This document shows, piece by piece, positions 15,841-23,824 of a DNA stretch of 43,806 bases; positions within the stretch are counted from its first letter, which is position 1; each line of letters opens with the position of its first letter. The DNA is from Pseudomonadales bacterium (GTDB lineage Bacteria; Pseudomonadota; Gammaproteobacteria; Pseudomonadales; Azotimanducaceae), in assembly GCA_022448085.1 (NCBI GenBank), contig JAKUTH010000020.1, positions 1 through 43,806 of the forward strand, read 5' to 3'. The position numbers and the translations under genes are program-made. The notes beneath the pieces were generated by a model. The model was not told where the DNA came from, did no database searches, and saw only the letters and a program-made list of their open reading frames with translations.

Positions 15841-18021
15841 TCAGGTAATCCGAATCCGGGACATCGTCTCCTCCGTCACCATACCCACGACATGCGCCCG
15901 AACGTAACCATGTTGCGCCAACGCGACAATACACGACGCACTGTTGTCCCGCGGAACCGACGCCAACAGCCCCCCCGCTGTCTGAGGATCGGCGAGTAAA
16001 CGAATGAGCGGCGTATGCACATGTTTTTCCGGCACGACAAAGTCTTTGGTCGCTTGCTCATTGTTCTGCTGCAGCGAACTCTCAACGCCACCCTCCATCA
16101 GGGCGTTCGCACCACCCAAAACGGGTACAGCGAAGGCATCGAGCACAACGGCTCGATCCGACGCACGCATCATCTCACCGAGGTGTCCAAGCAATCCAAA
16201 TCCGGTGACATCGGTACAAGCCGTTGCGCCATGATCTCGGAGTATTCCCGCTGCAACCGCGTTGGACTGATCCATCATTTCAATCGACGTCATCAAATCA
16301 CGCGCCGCCGTTTTCCCTTGCATGGCTCCTGCAAGTACAACGCCGGTACCGATGGGTTTCGACAAAACCAAGTGATCACCGAGCTGCATACCACTTTTTA
16401 AAAGGGGCTCGTTGGGAGCGGCGCCTGTGACCGCGAAGCCGATGGAAAGTTCGGAAGCTTCTGCCGAATGCCCCCCCACTAAACTCACACCGTGAGACGA
16501 AAACACGGAGACCGCGCCGGTCATCATCTGTAAGAGATCGTCTTCCATCATCGCATCCGCCATCGCCGGCACCGTGGCGATCGCCAACGCAATACGCGGT
16601 ACGGCCCCCATCGCGAACAGGTCATTCATCGCGTGATGTGCCGCGATTCGGCCAAATCGATACGGATCCGAAATCATCGCTCTAAAACTGTCGCAGCTGG
16701 TGACGATTGACGAACTTCCTAATTCCACAATGGCGGCATCGTCACCAATACCCTGCTTGATATCGGGGCTTGCTTGGATTGGTAATTGGCCCAACACACG
16801 TGCCAAGAGATCGGCACCGAGTTTTGCCCCACAACCACCGCAGCGCATCGCGGCCGGGGCATCGGCGCGCAAACTGGGCGCTAGCTCTGGTTCCGGCATC
16901 GTCATAATCGGCAACTGGTTAAAGCGCCGCATGAAACGACGATCTATCCAATGTTTCCAAGCCCCCATCCAGCGTCCACGCATCGACCAGGCTCCCCGCG
17001 ACGCAACCGCTGATCGCCGGCCCACTCGAATCAATGCGAGCGCTTGACGCTGCGCGCGATACTGGCGCAAGCGTTTAGACAAGATAAAACGCCGCAAGTT
17101 TTCCGCCAACACCGGGCCTTCACGTACTGCAAAAACGCCGGACTTCGGTCGAGGCTGATCAATAAGGTCCACTACATCACCGGCCGCAAAAACGTTCGGA
17201 TGGGACGCCGACCGCAACGACCGATCAACACGAATAAACCCATTGTGGTCGACCACAAATCCGGATTCGGCTAACCATTTGGGCGCCCCGACTCCGGTCA
17301 CCCACAGGGTCGATTCTGCCGCAATGAATTCGCCCGAGGCACTCCACAGCCCCGCATTATCAACATTATTGACGGTAAACCCCGTCTCCGTACCGATACC
17401 GTGGAGTCCAAGGACGCGTTCGATCGCTGTTCGCAGTCTGTTCGAGTGGCCACGAAGCAACGCGCTATCAGCTGTCACCAGCGTGATGCAAAAACGCGAT
17501 CCGAACCTTTCGGCGATCGCAACAGCCAGCTCCACGCTGCCCGGACCGCCACCGACAATGGCTAATGGGAACCCAACATGATCGCGGGTTCGGTCGGCCA
17601 GGCCTTCCCACGCCTCGATAAACCGTCCAATGGGTTTAACCGGAAGCACCGTGTCATGGGCTGGCATTCCTTTTAACGGCACCCCGCCCGTATTGATCGA
17701 TAACGCGTCGTAACGAATGGACGGGCGATCGACAAACAGGACACGATTATCCTCTGGGTCCACGCCAATCACTTCGTCGGCAATAAACCGAGCGTTGCAA
17801 AATGCACCCAGCCGCGCCAAATCGATATGGATATCGTCCCAGGAATATTGGCCGGCGATAAACCCTGGCAGCATGCCTGAATAAGGTGTATGTGGCTCTC
17901 GAGCAACCAACGTTAACCGCACGCCGGGCTCCGGACGCATACCAAACCGTCGCAATACCTGGACGTGACTGTGGCCGCCACCAACCAAAACGATATCCCG
18001 AACGTCGGGGATTTGCTGCAT
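15841..18021 (-). CDS. selD: Fused FAD-dependent NADH dehydrogenase-like domain and selenide, water dikinase
   Basis: SelD uses ATP to convert selenide to selenophosphate, the selenium donor for selenocysteine and selenouridine. The 726-residue protein has two parts. Residues 1-380 form an NDH-2-like flavoprotein with LVGGGHSHVQ at 12-21, a second dinucleotide site IVGGGPGSVELA at about 155-166, and AAGDVVDL at about 279-286. Residues 380-726 form SelD, with RCGGCGAKLGADLL where Cys397 and Lys400 align with the catalytic Cys17 and Lys20 of E. coli SelD, then GIGDDAAIV, DLFAMGAVP and GHSAEASEL. The catalytic residue is Cys, not Sec. This fusion is known in many proteobacteria; the flavin part may supply reducing power. 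It lies in a run of same-strand genes with the redoxin, PA3496-like and dsbA-like genes. Confidence 0.96.
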   Translation of the reverse strand: MQQIPDVRDIVLVGGGHSHVQVLRRFGMRPEPGVRLTLVAREPHTPYSGMLPGFIAGQYSWDDIHIDLARLGAFCNARFIADEVIGVDPEDNRVLFVDRPSIRYDALSINTGGVPLKGMPAHDTVLPVKPIGRFIEAWEGLADRTRDHVGFPLAIVGGGPGSVELAVAIAERFGSRFCITLVTADSALLRGHSNRLRTAIERVLGLHGIGTETGFTVNNVDNAGLWSASGEFIAAESTLWVTGVGAPKWLAESGFVVDHNGFIRVDRSLRSASHPNVFAAGDVVDLIDQPRPKSGVFAVREGPVLAENLRRFILSKRLRQYRAQRQALALIRVGRRSAVASRGAWSMRGRWMGAWKHWIDRRFMRRFNQLPIMTMPEPELAPSLRADAPAAMRCGGCGAKLGADLLARVLGQLPIQASPDIKQGIGDDAAIVELGSSSIVTSCDSFRAMISDPYRFGRIAAHHAMNDLFAMGAVPRIALAIATVPAMADAMMEDDLLQMMTGAVSVFSSHGVSLVGGHSAEASELSIGFAVTGAAPNEPLLKSGMQLGDHLVLSKPIGTGVVLAGAMQGKTAARDLMTSIEMMDQSNAVAAGILRDHGATACTDVTGFGLLGHLGEMMRASDRAVVLDAFAVPVLGGANALMEGGVESSLQQNNEQATKDFVVPEKHVHTPLIRLLADPQTAGGLLASVPRDNSASCIVALAQHGYVRAHVVGMVTEETMSRIRIT

Positions 18022-18036
18022 CAGAAACTCAACAAC

Positions 18037-18309
18037 TCAGTCGTCGAAGTCCTCATCGAGGTATTCGAGATCGGTCTGAAATCGCTTTTCTTCTTCAAGT
18101 TTCTCGATACGTCGACGTATGTCTGCCAGGTCATTATCGGTCTCTTTCTCATCCACCAAAGCATCAGGATCGCCATCGACGTCGGCATCGTCTCCAGCTA
18201 GATCGTCAAGCGCGGCCTCCGAGATAGTCTCCGTCCCTGCCACGCTATCCGAAGTATCTTCCAAATCCTCCGCATCTTCGTTTTCTTGATCGTCTGGTTC
18301 TGCCGTCAC
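18037..18309 (-). CDS. Small acidic PA3496-family-like protein
   Basis: A 90-residue protein, very rich in Asp and Glu over residues 1-60 and probably disordered there. The C-terminal part, DIRRRIEKLEEEKRFQTDLEYLDEDFDD, matches the pattern of the PA3496 family of putative regulatory proteins in gammaproteobacteria (two Arg, then a short charged helix with an EEKR core and an acidic end). No function is established for that family. It lies 15 bases upstream of selD on the same strand, so it should be co-transcribed with it. Start is ATG at 18309. Confidence 0.72.
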   Translation of the reverse strand: MTAEPDDQENEDAEDLEDTSDSVAGTETISEAALDDLAGDDADVDGDPDALVDEKETDNDLADIRRRIEKLEEEKRFQTDLEYLDEDFDD

Positions 18310-18396
18310 ACGTACTTCTACTCAGCTCACGTTTTTCGTGTATGTCGAAGGAGTCCGCGTGTCAAGGGTTCAAGGTTAAATCGAAGACCATGCAAT

Positions 18397-19050
18397 CTAT
18401 CTCGCTCCTCGTGGGAAGGCATTTCTTGTTTCTACGCTGGAGACGTCTTGAAGGTGTTGCCGTCGCGCTGGGAAATTGATGAGGCAACCTTTCGCTCCCA
18501 CCTGTTCAAATTCAGGTCGATTGCCGTTAAGTATCGCATCGAGCGCTTCGACGACGTAATGGCGCCCTGCCTTCGCTTTTTGACGCTCATACGTCAATCG
18601 GTCATTCACCGGACCACGGTACACGAGATCCCATTCGTTCGTATCAATCACCAACACTTCCGCCGTTCTTGTGATTCCCAACGCCTCACCCACGCGTTGA
18701 CCGTCGTCGTTGAGAATGGGGAAATCGATGTTCCACGCCTGCGATTCTTCGCGGATCGCCGAGGCATTGTCCTGAAGATTCGAATTGATCATCAAAAACA
18801 TAACGTTCTTGGTCGCATAAAGATCGCGCACCGCCTTGATGTCACCGAGCGCGTTCCGAACAATAGGACAGCCGTTGCCCTGTACCATCAACACGACGGC
18901 TTTCGAATCGGCATAACCGTAGAGTTCGTGCGACGTGCCGTTTTGATCGAGTAGGGAAAAATTGTCTACCGTCAAACACCAAGACTGCAGAGCGGTCACC
19001 ATCACCGTAGCAACTACGACTTGGCGTAATCGAATAGGCTTCCTATCCAT
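18397..19050 (-). CDS. Exported thioredoxin-like redoxin
   Basis: Periplasmic thioredoxin-fold protein, 217 residues from the chosen start. Seen: basic N-terminus MDRKPIRLRQ followed by a hydrophobic signal peptide, then VDNFSLLDQNGTSHELY, the helix-capping active site VQGNGCPIVRN with a single Cys61, MINSNLQDNASAIREES, FPILNDDGQRVGEALGITRTAEVLVID, and a conserved KGCLINFP near the end. The set of motifs is the one seen in the redoxin-domain proteins often found beside cytochromes and quinoproteins. A second Cys in KGCLI may pair with the first. Start: ATG at 19050, to give a proper signal peptide; an ATG nine codons upstream is possible. It precedes the PA3496-like and selD genes by 87 bases. 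Confidence 0.83.
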   Translation of the reverse strand: MDRKPIRLRQVVVATVMVTALQSWCLTVDNFSLLDQNGTSHELYGYADSKAVVLMVQGNGCPIVRNALGDIKAVRDLYATKNVMFLMINSNLQDNASAIREESQAWNIDFPILNDDGQRVGEALGITRTAEVLVIDTNEWDLVYRGPVNDRLTYERQKAKAGRHYVVEALDAILNGNRPEFEQVGAKGCLINFPARRQHLQDVSSVETRNAFPRGAR

Positions 19051-19141
19051 GGGCGCCTGTATACCACCATTGGGCAAATCTGTCCTCGACGAAGTGACAA
19101 CGCTATAAAGGGTTTCAAGCTAAGTTAAGCCGTCGGATTAC

Positions 19142-20188
19142 CTATCCAGGGTTCTTTTGCAGTCTCCCCGAACCGATGTCGTCACGATAACCCGTCTCAA
19201 CTTCATCATTGGAGTCGGCCACAATAAAGCGGCAAACGTCCTTCGCGTGCTCGCTAAGTGTTTCATAGATGGCGTACGGCATGCTGCGTCGCATCGGCTC
19301 ACGAAACCACGGGGCATAGAATTCCGCATTCGGTATTGCCCGCACCTCGTTGGCAAGATTTGGTGTTCCGCCATGCCACGCACGAACGTCTCGAATTAAC
19401 ACGCTGCCTGCCGGCGCCGGGCAAACCGCACTAAGCTTCATCCACTCGGGTTCTGACGCGAGGTCCGGAATCGGTTGTTGGCTGTACTGCGTACCAGGAA
19501 TTTGACGCGTCGCACCGTTAACGGCGGTAAAATCGACCATCAAAAAGTTGCAACAAACGTAGGGACACGGTAAATCGCGATAGTTGAGCTTGCCGCGCGG
19601 ATCGTGAAAAGAACCAAAGGTGTATGAACGGGTCGAATCCGGTGGCGTAAATTCTCGCCGATCACTCATATCAGCATGGAGGGCTTGGTACTCCTTCGCG
19701 CCTGGTAGGCAAAAATCGCCTCCACCGCCCCGTGAAATGTAGTTTGCCGACCCAAAAATCGAAGTCAAAATAGGCGTCACCGTCGGTAAATCGATCAGCA
19801 TTACCCACTCCGGTCGGTGAACCAAATGGCCCGTAAGGCTCGAACTGCCAAACGAGTATCGATGCGAACCACGATTGCCCAAACGGTCGGCGTCGCGCGA
19901 CAGAATTTCATGGATGACTTCATCGCAACCCCCGCGAATAAACGCTAACTGATCATCGGATAGCACATCGCGGATGACCACAAAGCCGTCGCGGTAAAAG
20001 ACCTGCGTCGCCTGTTCGACTTGATCGGGCGTCAATATTTCGAGCCCTCTGATACCGTTGTTCGTACGCAAGTATTCGCGACGTTCAACCACATCCGTGG
20101 CGTTCGGATCCACGTTGACCCAACCTAGATCGTTGAGCGGGACCGAAAGCGCATCCAGGTCATCTACTAAGTTGCGCGGTTTACTCAT
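19142..20188 (-). CDS. Phytanoyl-CoA dioxygenase (PhyH) family Fe(II)/2-oxoglutarate oxygenase
   Basis: Non-haem iron hydroxylase of 348 residues using 2-oxoglutarate. The iron triad is visible: His171 and Asp173 in ALHADMSD and His272 in RAWHGGTPN, with Arg283 in ANEVRAIPN suited to bind 2-oxoglutarate. FYRDGFVVIRDVLSDDQL near 64-80 is the usual start of the domain. Substrates of this family range from fatty acyl-CoAs to small metabolites and cannot be assigned here. It faces away from the envelope cluster at 20350 across 161 bases. Start is ATG at 20188. No signal peptide. Confidence 0.9.
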   Translation of the reverse strand: MSKPRNLVDDLDALSVPLNDLGWVNVDPNATDVVERREYLRTNNGIRGLEILTPDQVEQATQVFYRDGFVVIRDVLSDDQLAFIRGGCDEVIHEILSRDADRLGNRGSHRYSFGSSSLTGHLVHRPEWVMLIDLPTVTPILTSIFGSANYISRGGGGDFCLPGAKEYQALHADMSDRREFTPPDSTRSYTFGSFHDPRGKLNYRDLPCPYVCCNFLMVDFTAVNGATRQIPGTQYSQQPIPDLASEPEWMKLSAVCPAPAGSVLIRDVRAWHGGTPNLANEVRAIPNAEFYAPWFREPMRRSMPYAIYETLSEHAKDVCRFIVADSNDEVETGYRDDIGSGRLQKNPG

Positions 20189-20349
20189 CGGCAGTAATCA
20201 TAAGGCAATCGCGATGGCCCACGTTAGAGCCGCCCCGCTAGCTCTGAAACCGCCCGTAACCAGACCTTCACGGACCGTACCGTTCTACCCCACTTATTTC
20301 AGCTGGCAAATCTGGTAGTCTGCAAAGGGGGAGATTCAGGAAATACGAC

Positions 20350-21213
20350 GTGCGAGCATTTATATCAGGCGTTACGTGCGCCATTTTCATTTTTACTGCA
20401 GGCCATGCGTTCACTAGCGATTACAAAGCACCCCGGTTAGCGGGTTCTGACCAACCAGACATCAATGGCATCTGGCAAGCGCTTAACGCGGCCAACTACG
20501 ATATTGAACGGCATATGGCGCGTCCAGCGATGGCCCTTAGAGAAGGGCCGCACGGTCCGGTTCCAACCGTCGATGTTGTGAAACTAGGTGCCGTGGGTTT
20601 GGTTCCGGGGAGCATGGGGATATTGGTCAATGCCGACGGTACGCCATCAGAGTCCGGAATACCGTACAAGCCAGGAGCACTCGCAACAAAAAAAGAAAAT
20701 GCAGAACAATGGCTCGAAAGAGACCCCGAAATTAAATGTTATTTGCCTGGCGTCCCGCGAGCGAACTACATGCCCTATCCATTTCAGATCATCCAGAACA
20801 AGAACGCAGTCTTTATCGCGTACGAATACGCTGGCGCGGTTCGTGACGTTTATTTTGATAATGACATCCCCGCACCCGTCGACTCCTGGATGGGCCAGTC
20901 CGATGGCCACTGGGAAGGCGACACGTTGGTCATTGAAGTCACGGGGCAGCTTGATAGTTCATGGTTTGACCGCGCCGGTAACCATCATTCCAATGCGATC
21001 AAAGTGACCGAGCGCTGGACCCCAACTGGTCCGAATCATCTGCAATATGAAGCAACAATCGAAGATCCTGAAACATTCACCGAACCCTGGACCATTGCTA
21101 TGCCGTTGTACCGTCGTATGGAACCCAACGCGCGGCTAATGGATTTGAAATGTGTCGAGTTCGTCGAAGAATTGATGTACGGCGAATGGCGTCGATACCC
21201 ACTGGACAAGTGA
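20350..21213 (+). CDS. Exported protein of unknown function, first of a related pair
   Basis: I do not recognise a characterised family. Seen: a signal peptide (residues 1-22, ending near HAFTSD), 287 residues, a PDINGIWQALNAANYDIERH opening, and a conserved-looking core WMGQSDGHWEGDTLVIEVTG near 180-200 followed by VTERWTP, DPETFTEPWTIAMPLYRR and CVEFVEELMYG. The same core recurs in the next gene, so the two are paralogues. Proteins with this HWEGDTLV core are widespread as secreted hypothetical proteins. Start is GTG at 20350 with AGGAA at a good distance. It opens a tight same-strand cluster running to 24378. Confidence 0.82.
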   Translation: MRAFISGVTCAIFIFTAGHAFTSDYKAPRLAGSDQPDINGIWQALNAANYDIERHMARPAMALREGPHGPVPTVDVVKLGAVGLVPGSMGILVNADGTPSESGIPYKPGALATKKENAEQWLERDPEIKCYLPGVPRANYMPYPFQIIQNKNAVFIAYEYAGAVRDVYFDNDIPAPVDSWMGQSDGHWEGDTLVIEVTGQLDSSWFDRAGNHHSNAIKVTERWTPTGPNHLQYEATIEDPETFTEPWTIAMPLYRRMEPNARLMDLKCVEFVEELMYGEWRRYPLDK

Positions 21214-21214
21214 T

Positions 21215-22264
21215 ATGAATACCCAAGCAAACGCCCTGTTACCCATACTCTCGGCCGTGGTCATCGGCTCATTTGCGACCGCGGATATCCCGCGAACTGA
21301 GGAAGGTAAGCCCGACATGAGCGGCACTTACAACGTCGGCACTTCAACATCAATGCAGCGAAATCGTATTTTTGGCGACAATCGGTACATGACCGAAGAG
21401 CAGGCAGAACGATATACCCGCGCAACCCAATCGATCCTGCAAGGCCGAACAGAAAGCGATCCTAACAGGGAAGCGCCACCCGATGGCGGCGATGGCTCAC
21501 CTGGGGCTGCCGGCAATGTCGGTGGATACAACGCCTTTTGGATTCCACGAGATGGCACCACATCGGTTGGCAAGATGATCCCAACATCGATCATCTACGA
21601 ACCCGAAAACGGGCGTTACCCACCAAGAACTGAAAAGTCGCAGAAACGAAGGGCAAGCCGATACCGAAACTATCGTCAAAACGATGGGACAGCATGGTGG
21701 CTAGAAAACGAAGGACCCGGTCCGTACGACGACCCCGAACTACGACCCCTTGCAGAGCGTTGCTTGCTCGGCTTTTCGTCAACGTCAGGACCACCCATGC
21801 TCCCCGCGCTCTATAACAACACCAAGCGCATCGTGCAGACGCCCGATACGGTGATGATTCTCATCGAGATGAACCACGACGCCCGTATAGTCCGCATGAA
21901 CGGCGAGCACGTCGTGCCGGATGTCCGAAAATGGATGGGCGATTCTATCGGCCACTGGGAAGGCGACACGTTGGTTGTGGACACGACCAACTTCGCTGAC
22001 CGGCCCGGCCTTGGCGGCGCCACACGAAACCTTCACGTCGTCGAACGCTTTAGCCGAGTGGACGAAAGCACGCTGCTTTACGACTTTACCGTAGACGATC
22101 CTACGGTATGGACGCAGCCGTGGCAGGGCCAGTATTCCTGGCCAGAAACCGAGGAACGGCTCTACGAATACGCGTGTCACGAGGGCAACTACGCGCTCGG
22201 TAACATTCTTCGCGGCGCAAGGATTCTTGAAGCCGATGCCATGACCGCACAAGGAGGAGAATAA
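21215..22264 (+). CDS. Exported protein of unknown function, second of a related pair
   Basis: 349 residues with a hydrophobic N-terminus (LLPILSAVVIGSFATA) that should act as a signal peptide, then KPDMSGTYNVGT, a Gly/Pro-rich stretch near 88-105, an Arg/Lys-rich stretch (RTEKSQKRRASRYRNYRQN), and the shared core KWMGDSIGHWEGDTLVVDTTNF followed by VVERFSRVDE, DDPTVWTQPW and YACHEGNY. The core aligns with that of the preceding gene, so they are diverged tandem copies. Function unknown; exported. It starts at ATG 21215, one base after the previous stop, showing translational coupling. The 3' end is two bases from the next start. Confidence 0.85.
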   Translation: MNTQANALLPILSAVVIGSFATADIPRTEEGKPDMSGTYNVGTSTSMQRNRIFGDNRYMTEEQAERYTRATQSILQGRTESDPNREAPPDGGDGSPGAAGNVGGYNAFWIPRDGTTSVGKMIPTSIIYEPENGRYPPRTEKSQKRRASRYRNYRQNDGTAWWLENEGPGPYDDPELRPLAERCLLGFSSTSGPPMLPALYNNTKRIVQTPDTVMILIEMNHDARIVRMNGEHVVPDVRKWMGDSIGHWEGDTLVVDTTNFADRPGLGGATRNLHVVERFSRVDESTLLYDFTVDDPTVWTQPWQGQYSWPETEERLYEYACHEGNYALGNILRGARILEADAMTAQGGE

Positions 22265-22266
22265 AC

Positions 22267-22695
22267 GTGAAAGTACCGAATCTAACCATCGCATTGCTCG
22301 CTGCATTCTTGCCCGTATCAAGCGCACAAGCACATCACGCGTTCGGGGCGGAATTCGATCCCAACCGCCCGCTCCTTATTAAGGGCGAAGTTATCAAGGT
22401 CGAGTGGGTGAATCCGCACGCGTGGATCCACGTTGCACGCGAGATGGAAGACGGGACGACCGAATCATGGATGGTTGAAGGTGGTACACCAAACACGCTC
22501 CTACGTCGTGGGATCACGCGAGATTCGCTGAAACCCGGCATCTATCTGGTGGTCGACGGATACCAGTCGAAAGACCGTTCCAATCGCGCCAACGGCCGCA
22601 ACATTACTTACGCCGATGGAACTACCCTGTTTCTGGGATCCTCAGGGACAGGAGCGCCTCGAGACGGCGCAGATCCGCGCGATCGACCACGCTAA
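22267..22695 (+). CDS. DUF6152 family exported protein
   Basis: 142 residues. Seen: a signal peptide ending SSAQA, mature N-terminus HHAFGAEFDPNRPL, then IKGEVIKVEWVNPHAWIHV and TESWMVEGGTPNTLLRRGI, the recognised DUF6152 pattern, with DSLKPGIYLVVDGYQSKD completing the OB-like fold. The His-rich mature N-terminus (two adjacent His) might bind a metal. Function of the family is unknown. Start is GTG at 22267 behind a strong AGGAGG site. It sits in the middle of the six-gene cluster and abuts the next gene with no gap. Confidence 0.88.
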   Translation: MKVPNLTIALLAAFLPVSSAQAHHAFGAEFDPNRPLLIKGEVIKVEWVNPHAWIHVAREMEDGTTESWMVEGGTPNTLLRRGITRDSLKPGIYLVVDGYQSKDRSNRANGRNITYADGTTLFLGSSGTGAPRDGADPRDRPR

Positions 22696-23154
22696 TTGTT
22701 AGCGCGTCAACTCCCCATCGGGTTCGTAATGTCGGCAGTGATCGGGTGTAGCGCGCCCGACACAAGTTCGATCGCCGACTACGAGACATCGCTCGATGTC
22801 AAACAACTCATGCATTACGTGCTCGAACCAGCCGCCGATATCGTCTGGGATTCGGCCGGCACCATCGCAACACTCGAAGGGGTCGAAGACCTCGCACCAA
22901 CCACCGACGAGGGTTGGTTCCGCGTCCAACACGCGGCCGCCGTCATCAGCGAGTCGGGCAATCTATTACTCATGCCGGGTCGGGCCAAGGACGACGATTG
23001 GCGCGAAATTTCGCTTGGATTGGTGTCCACCGGCAAAGAGCTAATGACGGCGGCCGAACAACAGAACGCCGACGCCATTTTTGATTTGGGCGGTCAGTTA
23101 TATAACGTGTGCGTTGCGTGCCATCAACGCTACTGGGTCGAAAACGATCAGTAG
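22696..23154 (+). CDS. Cytochrome c-like lipoprotein
   Basis: 152 residues. The N-terminus MLARQLPIGFVMSAVIGC carries a lipobox with Cys18, so the protein should be anchored to a membrane facing the periplasm. Near the C-terminus, NVCVACHQRYW holds one CxxCH haem c site (Cys139, Cys142, His143). The helical body with a late CxxCH resembles the cytochrome c prime fold, so the haem may lack a Met ligand; this is inference. Start is TTG at 22696, immediately after the previous stop codon. It probably moves electrons for, or senses redox or gas state near, its cluster partners. The 3' end overlaps the start of the HupE-like gene. Confidence 0.82.
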   Translation: MLARQLPIGFVMSAVIGCSAPDTSSIADYETSLDVKQLMHYVLEPAADIVWDSAGTIATLEGVEDLAPTTDEGWFRVQHAAAVISESGNLLLMPGRAKDDDWREISLGLVSTGKELMTAAEQQNADAIFDLGGQLYNVCVACHQRYWVENDQ

Positions 23155-23824
23155 AACGTTTCTTGGCTTGATTGTTCTAGGCTTCGCTATTTCAGCGTCC
23201 GGACACGATCTTTCCCAAGCCAACGCCAATTACGTCCAATCGATCGAAGGTGTCGCCGCCGCAGTATTTACCTACCTTGGCGCTAAGCACATGTTCACCG
23301 GTATTGATCACATCCTCTTTCTGACCGGGGTGATGTTTTTTCTTCGACGCGCACGGGATGTCGCAATTTACGCGTCGCTTTTTACGGTTGGACACAGCAT
23401 CACGTTGCTTTGTGGCGTCCTTGCGAACTGGATGGTGAACGCCTCGATCGTCGATGCGATCATCGGTTTTTCGGTCGTCTACAAGGGGTTCGAGAATCTC
23501 GGCGGTATCAACCTGCTCGGCCGTTGGGCACCCGACACCCGAATCGCAGTTTTCGTTTTCGGGCTGTTCCACGGGCTCGGGCTTGCGACCAAACTTCAAG
23601 GACTCATGTCCACTGAAAACGGCGGTCTGATCAATCTGATTTGTTTCAACGTCGGCGTCGAGTTGGGCCAACTCGCTGCGTTGGTATGCGTGATGGCGGT
23701 TCTCATCTTTTGGCGTTTCCGCCCGAGTTTCGAGCGCATGAGTTTTGTTGCCAATAGCGCATTGGTGGCCAGTGGATTTATGCTGGCCGGGTATCACCTG
23801 CTGCAATATTCGTTGTCCTCATGA
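23114..23824 (+). CDS. HupE/UreJ family membrane protein
   Basis: Polytopic inner-membrane protein related to HupE and UreJ, some of which import nickel or cobalt. Seen: a signal-like hydrophobic segment (TFLGLIVLGFAISASG), HMFTGIDH which is the HX5DH motif of the family, FLTGVMFFLRR, FTVGHSITLL, and LFHGLGLATKLQ with the FHG motif, then more helices. About 236 residues. The start is uncertain: the open frame begins at a TTG (23081) inside the cytochrome gene; TTG at 23114 gives a shorter n-region and is chosen, though neither has a good ribosome site. It overlaps the cytochrome gene at the 5' end and the next gene by four bases (ATGA) at the 3' end. Confidence 0.82.
   Translation: MRAINATGSKTISRTFLGLIVLGFAISASGHDLSQANANYVQSIEGVAAAVFTYLGAKHMFTGIDHILFLTGVMFFLRRARDVAIYASLFTVGHSITLLCGVLANWMVNASIVDAIIGFSVVYKGFENLGGINLLGRWAPDTRIAVFVFGLFHGLGLATKLQGLMSTENGGLINLICFNVGVELGQLAALVCVMAVLIFWRFRPSFERMSFVANSALVASGFMLAGYHLLQYSLSS

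Noticed and set aside
15841-15843. TGA at the end of selD as a second selenocysteine codon joining SelD to the DsbA-like protein
   Set aside because: SelD already ends at a family-typical place, the next codon is a plausible GTG start, and I found no compact hairpin 16-37 bases downstream. Kept only as a low-interest finding.
18397-19050. The redoxin as a further selenoprotein
   Set aside because: Its active site reads GNGCPIVRN with an ordinary Cys codon, and there is no in-frame TGA.
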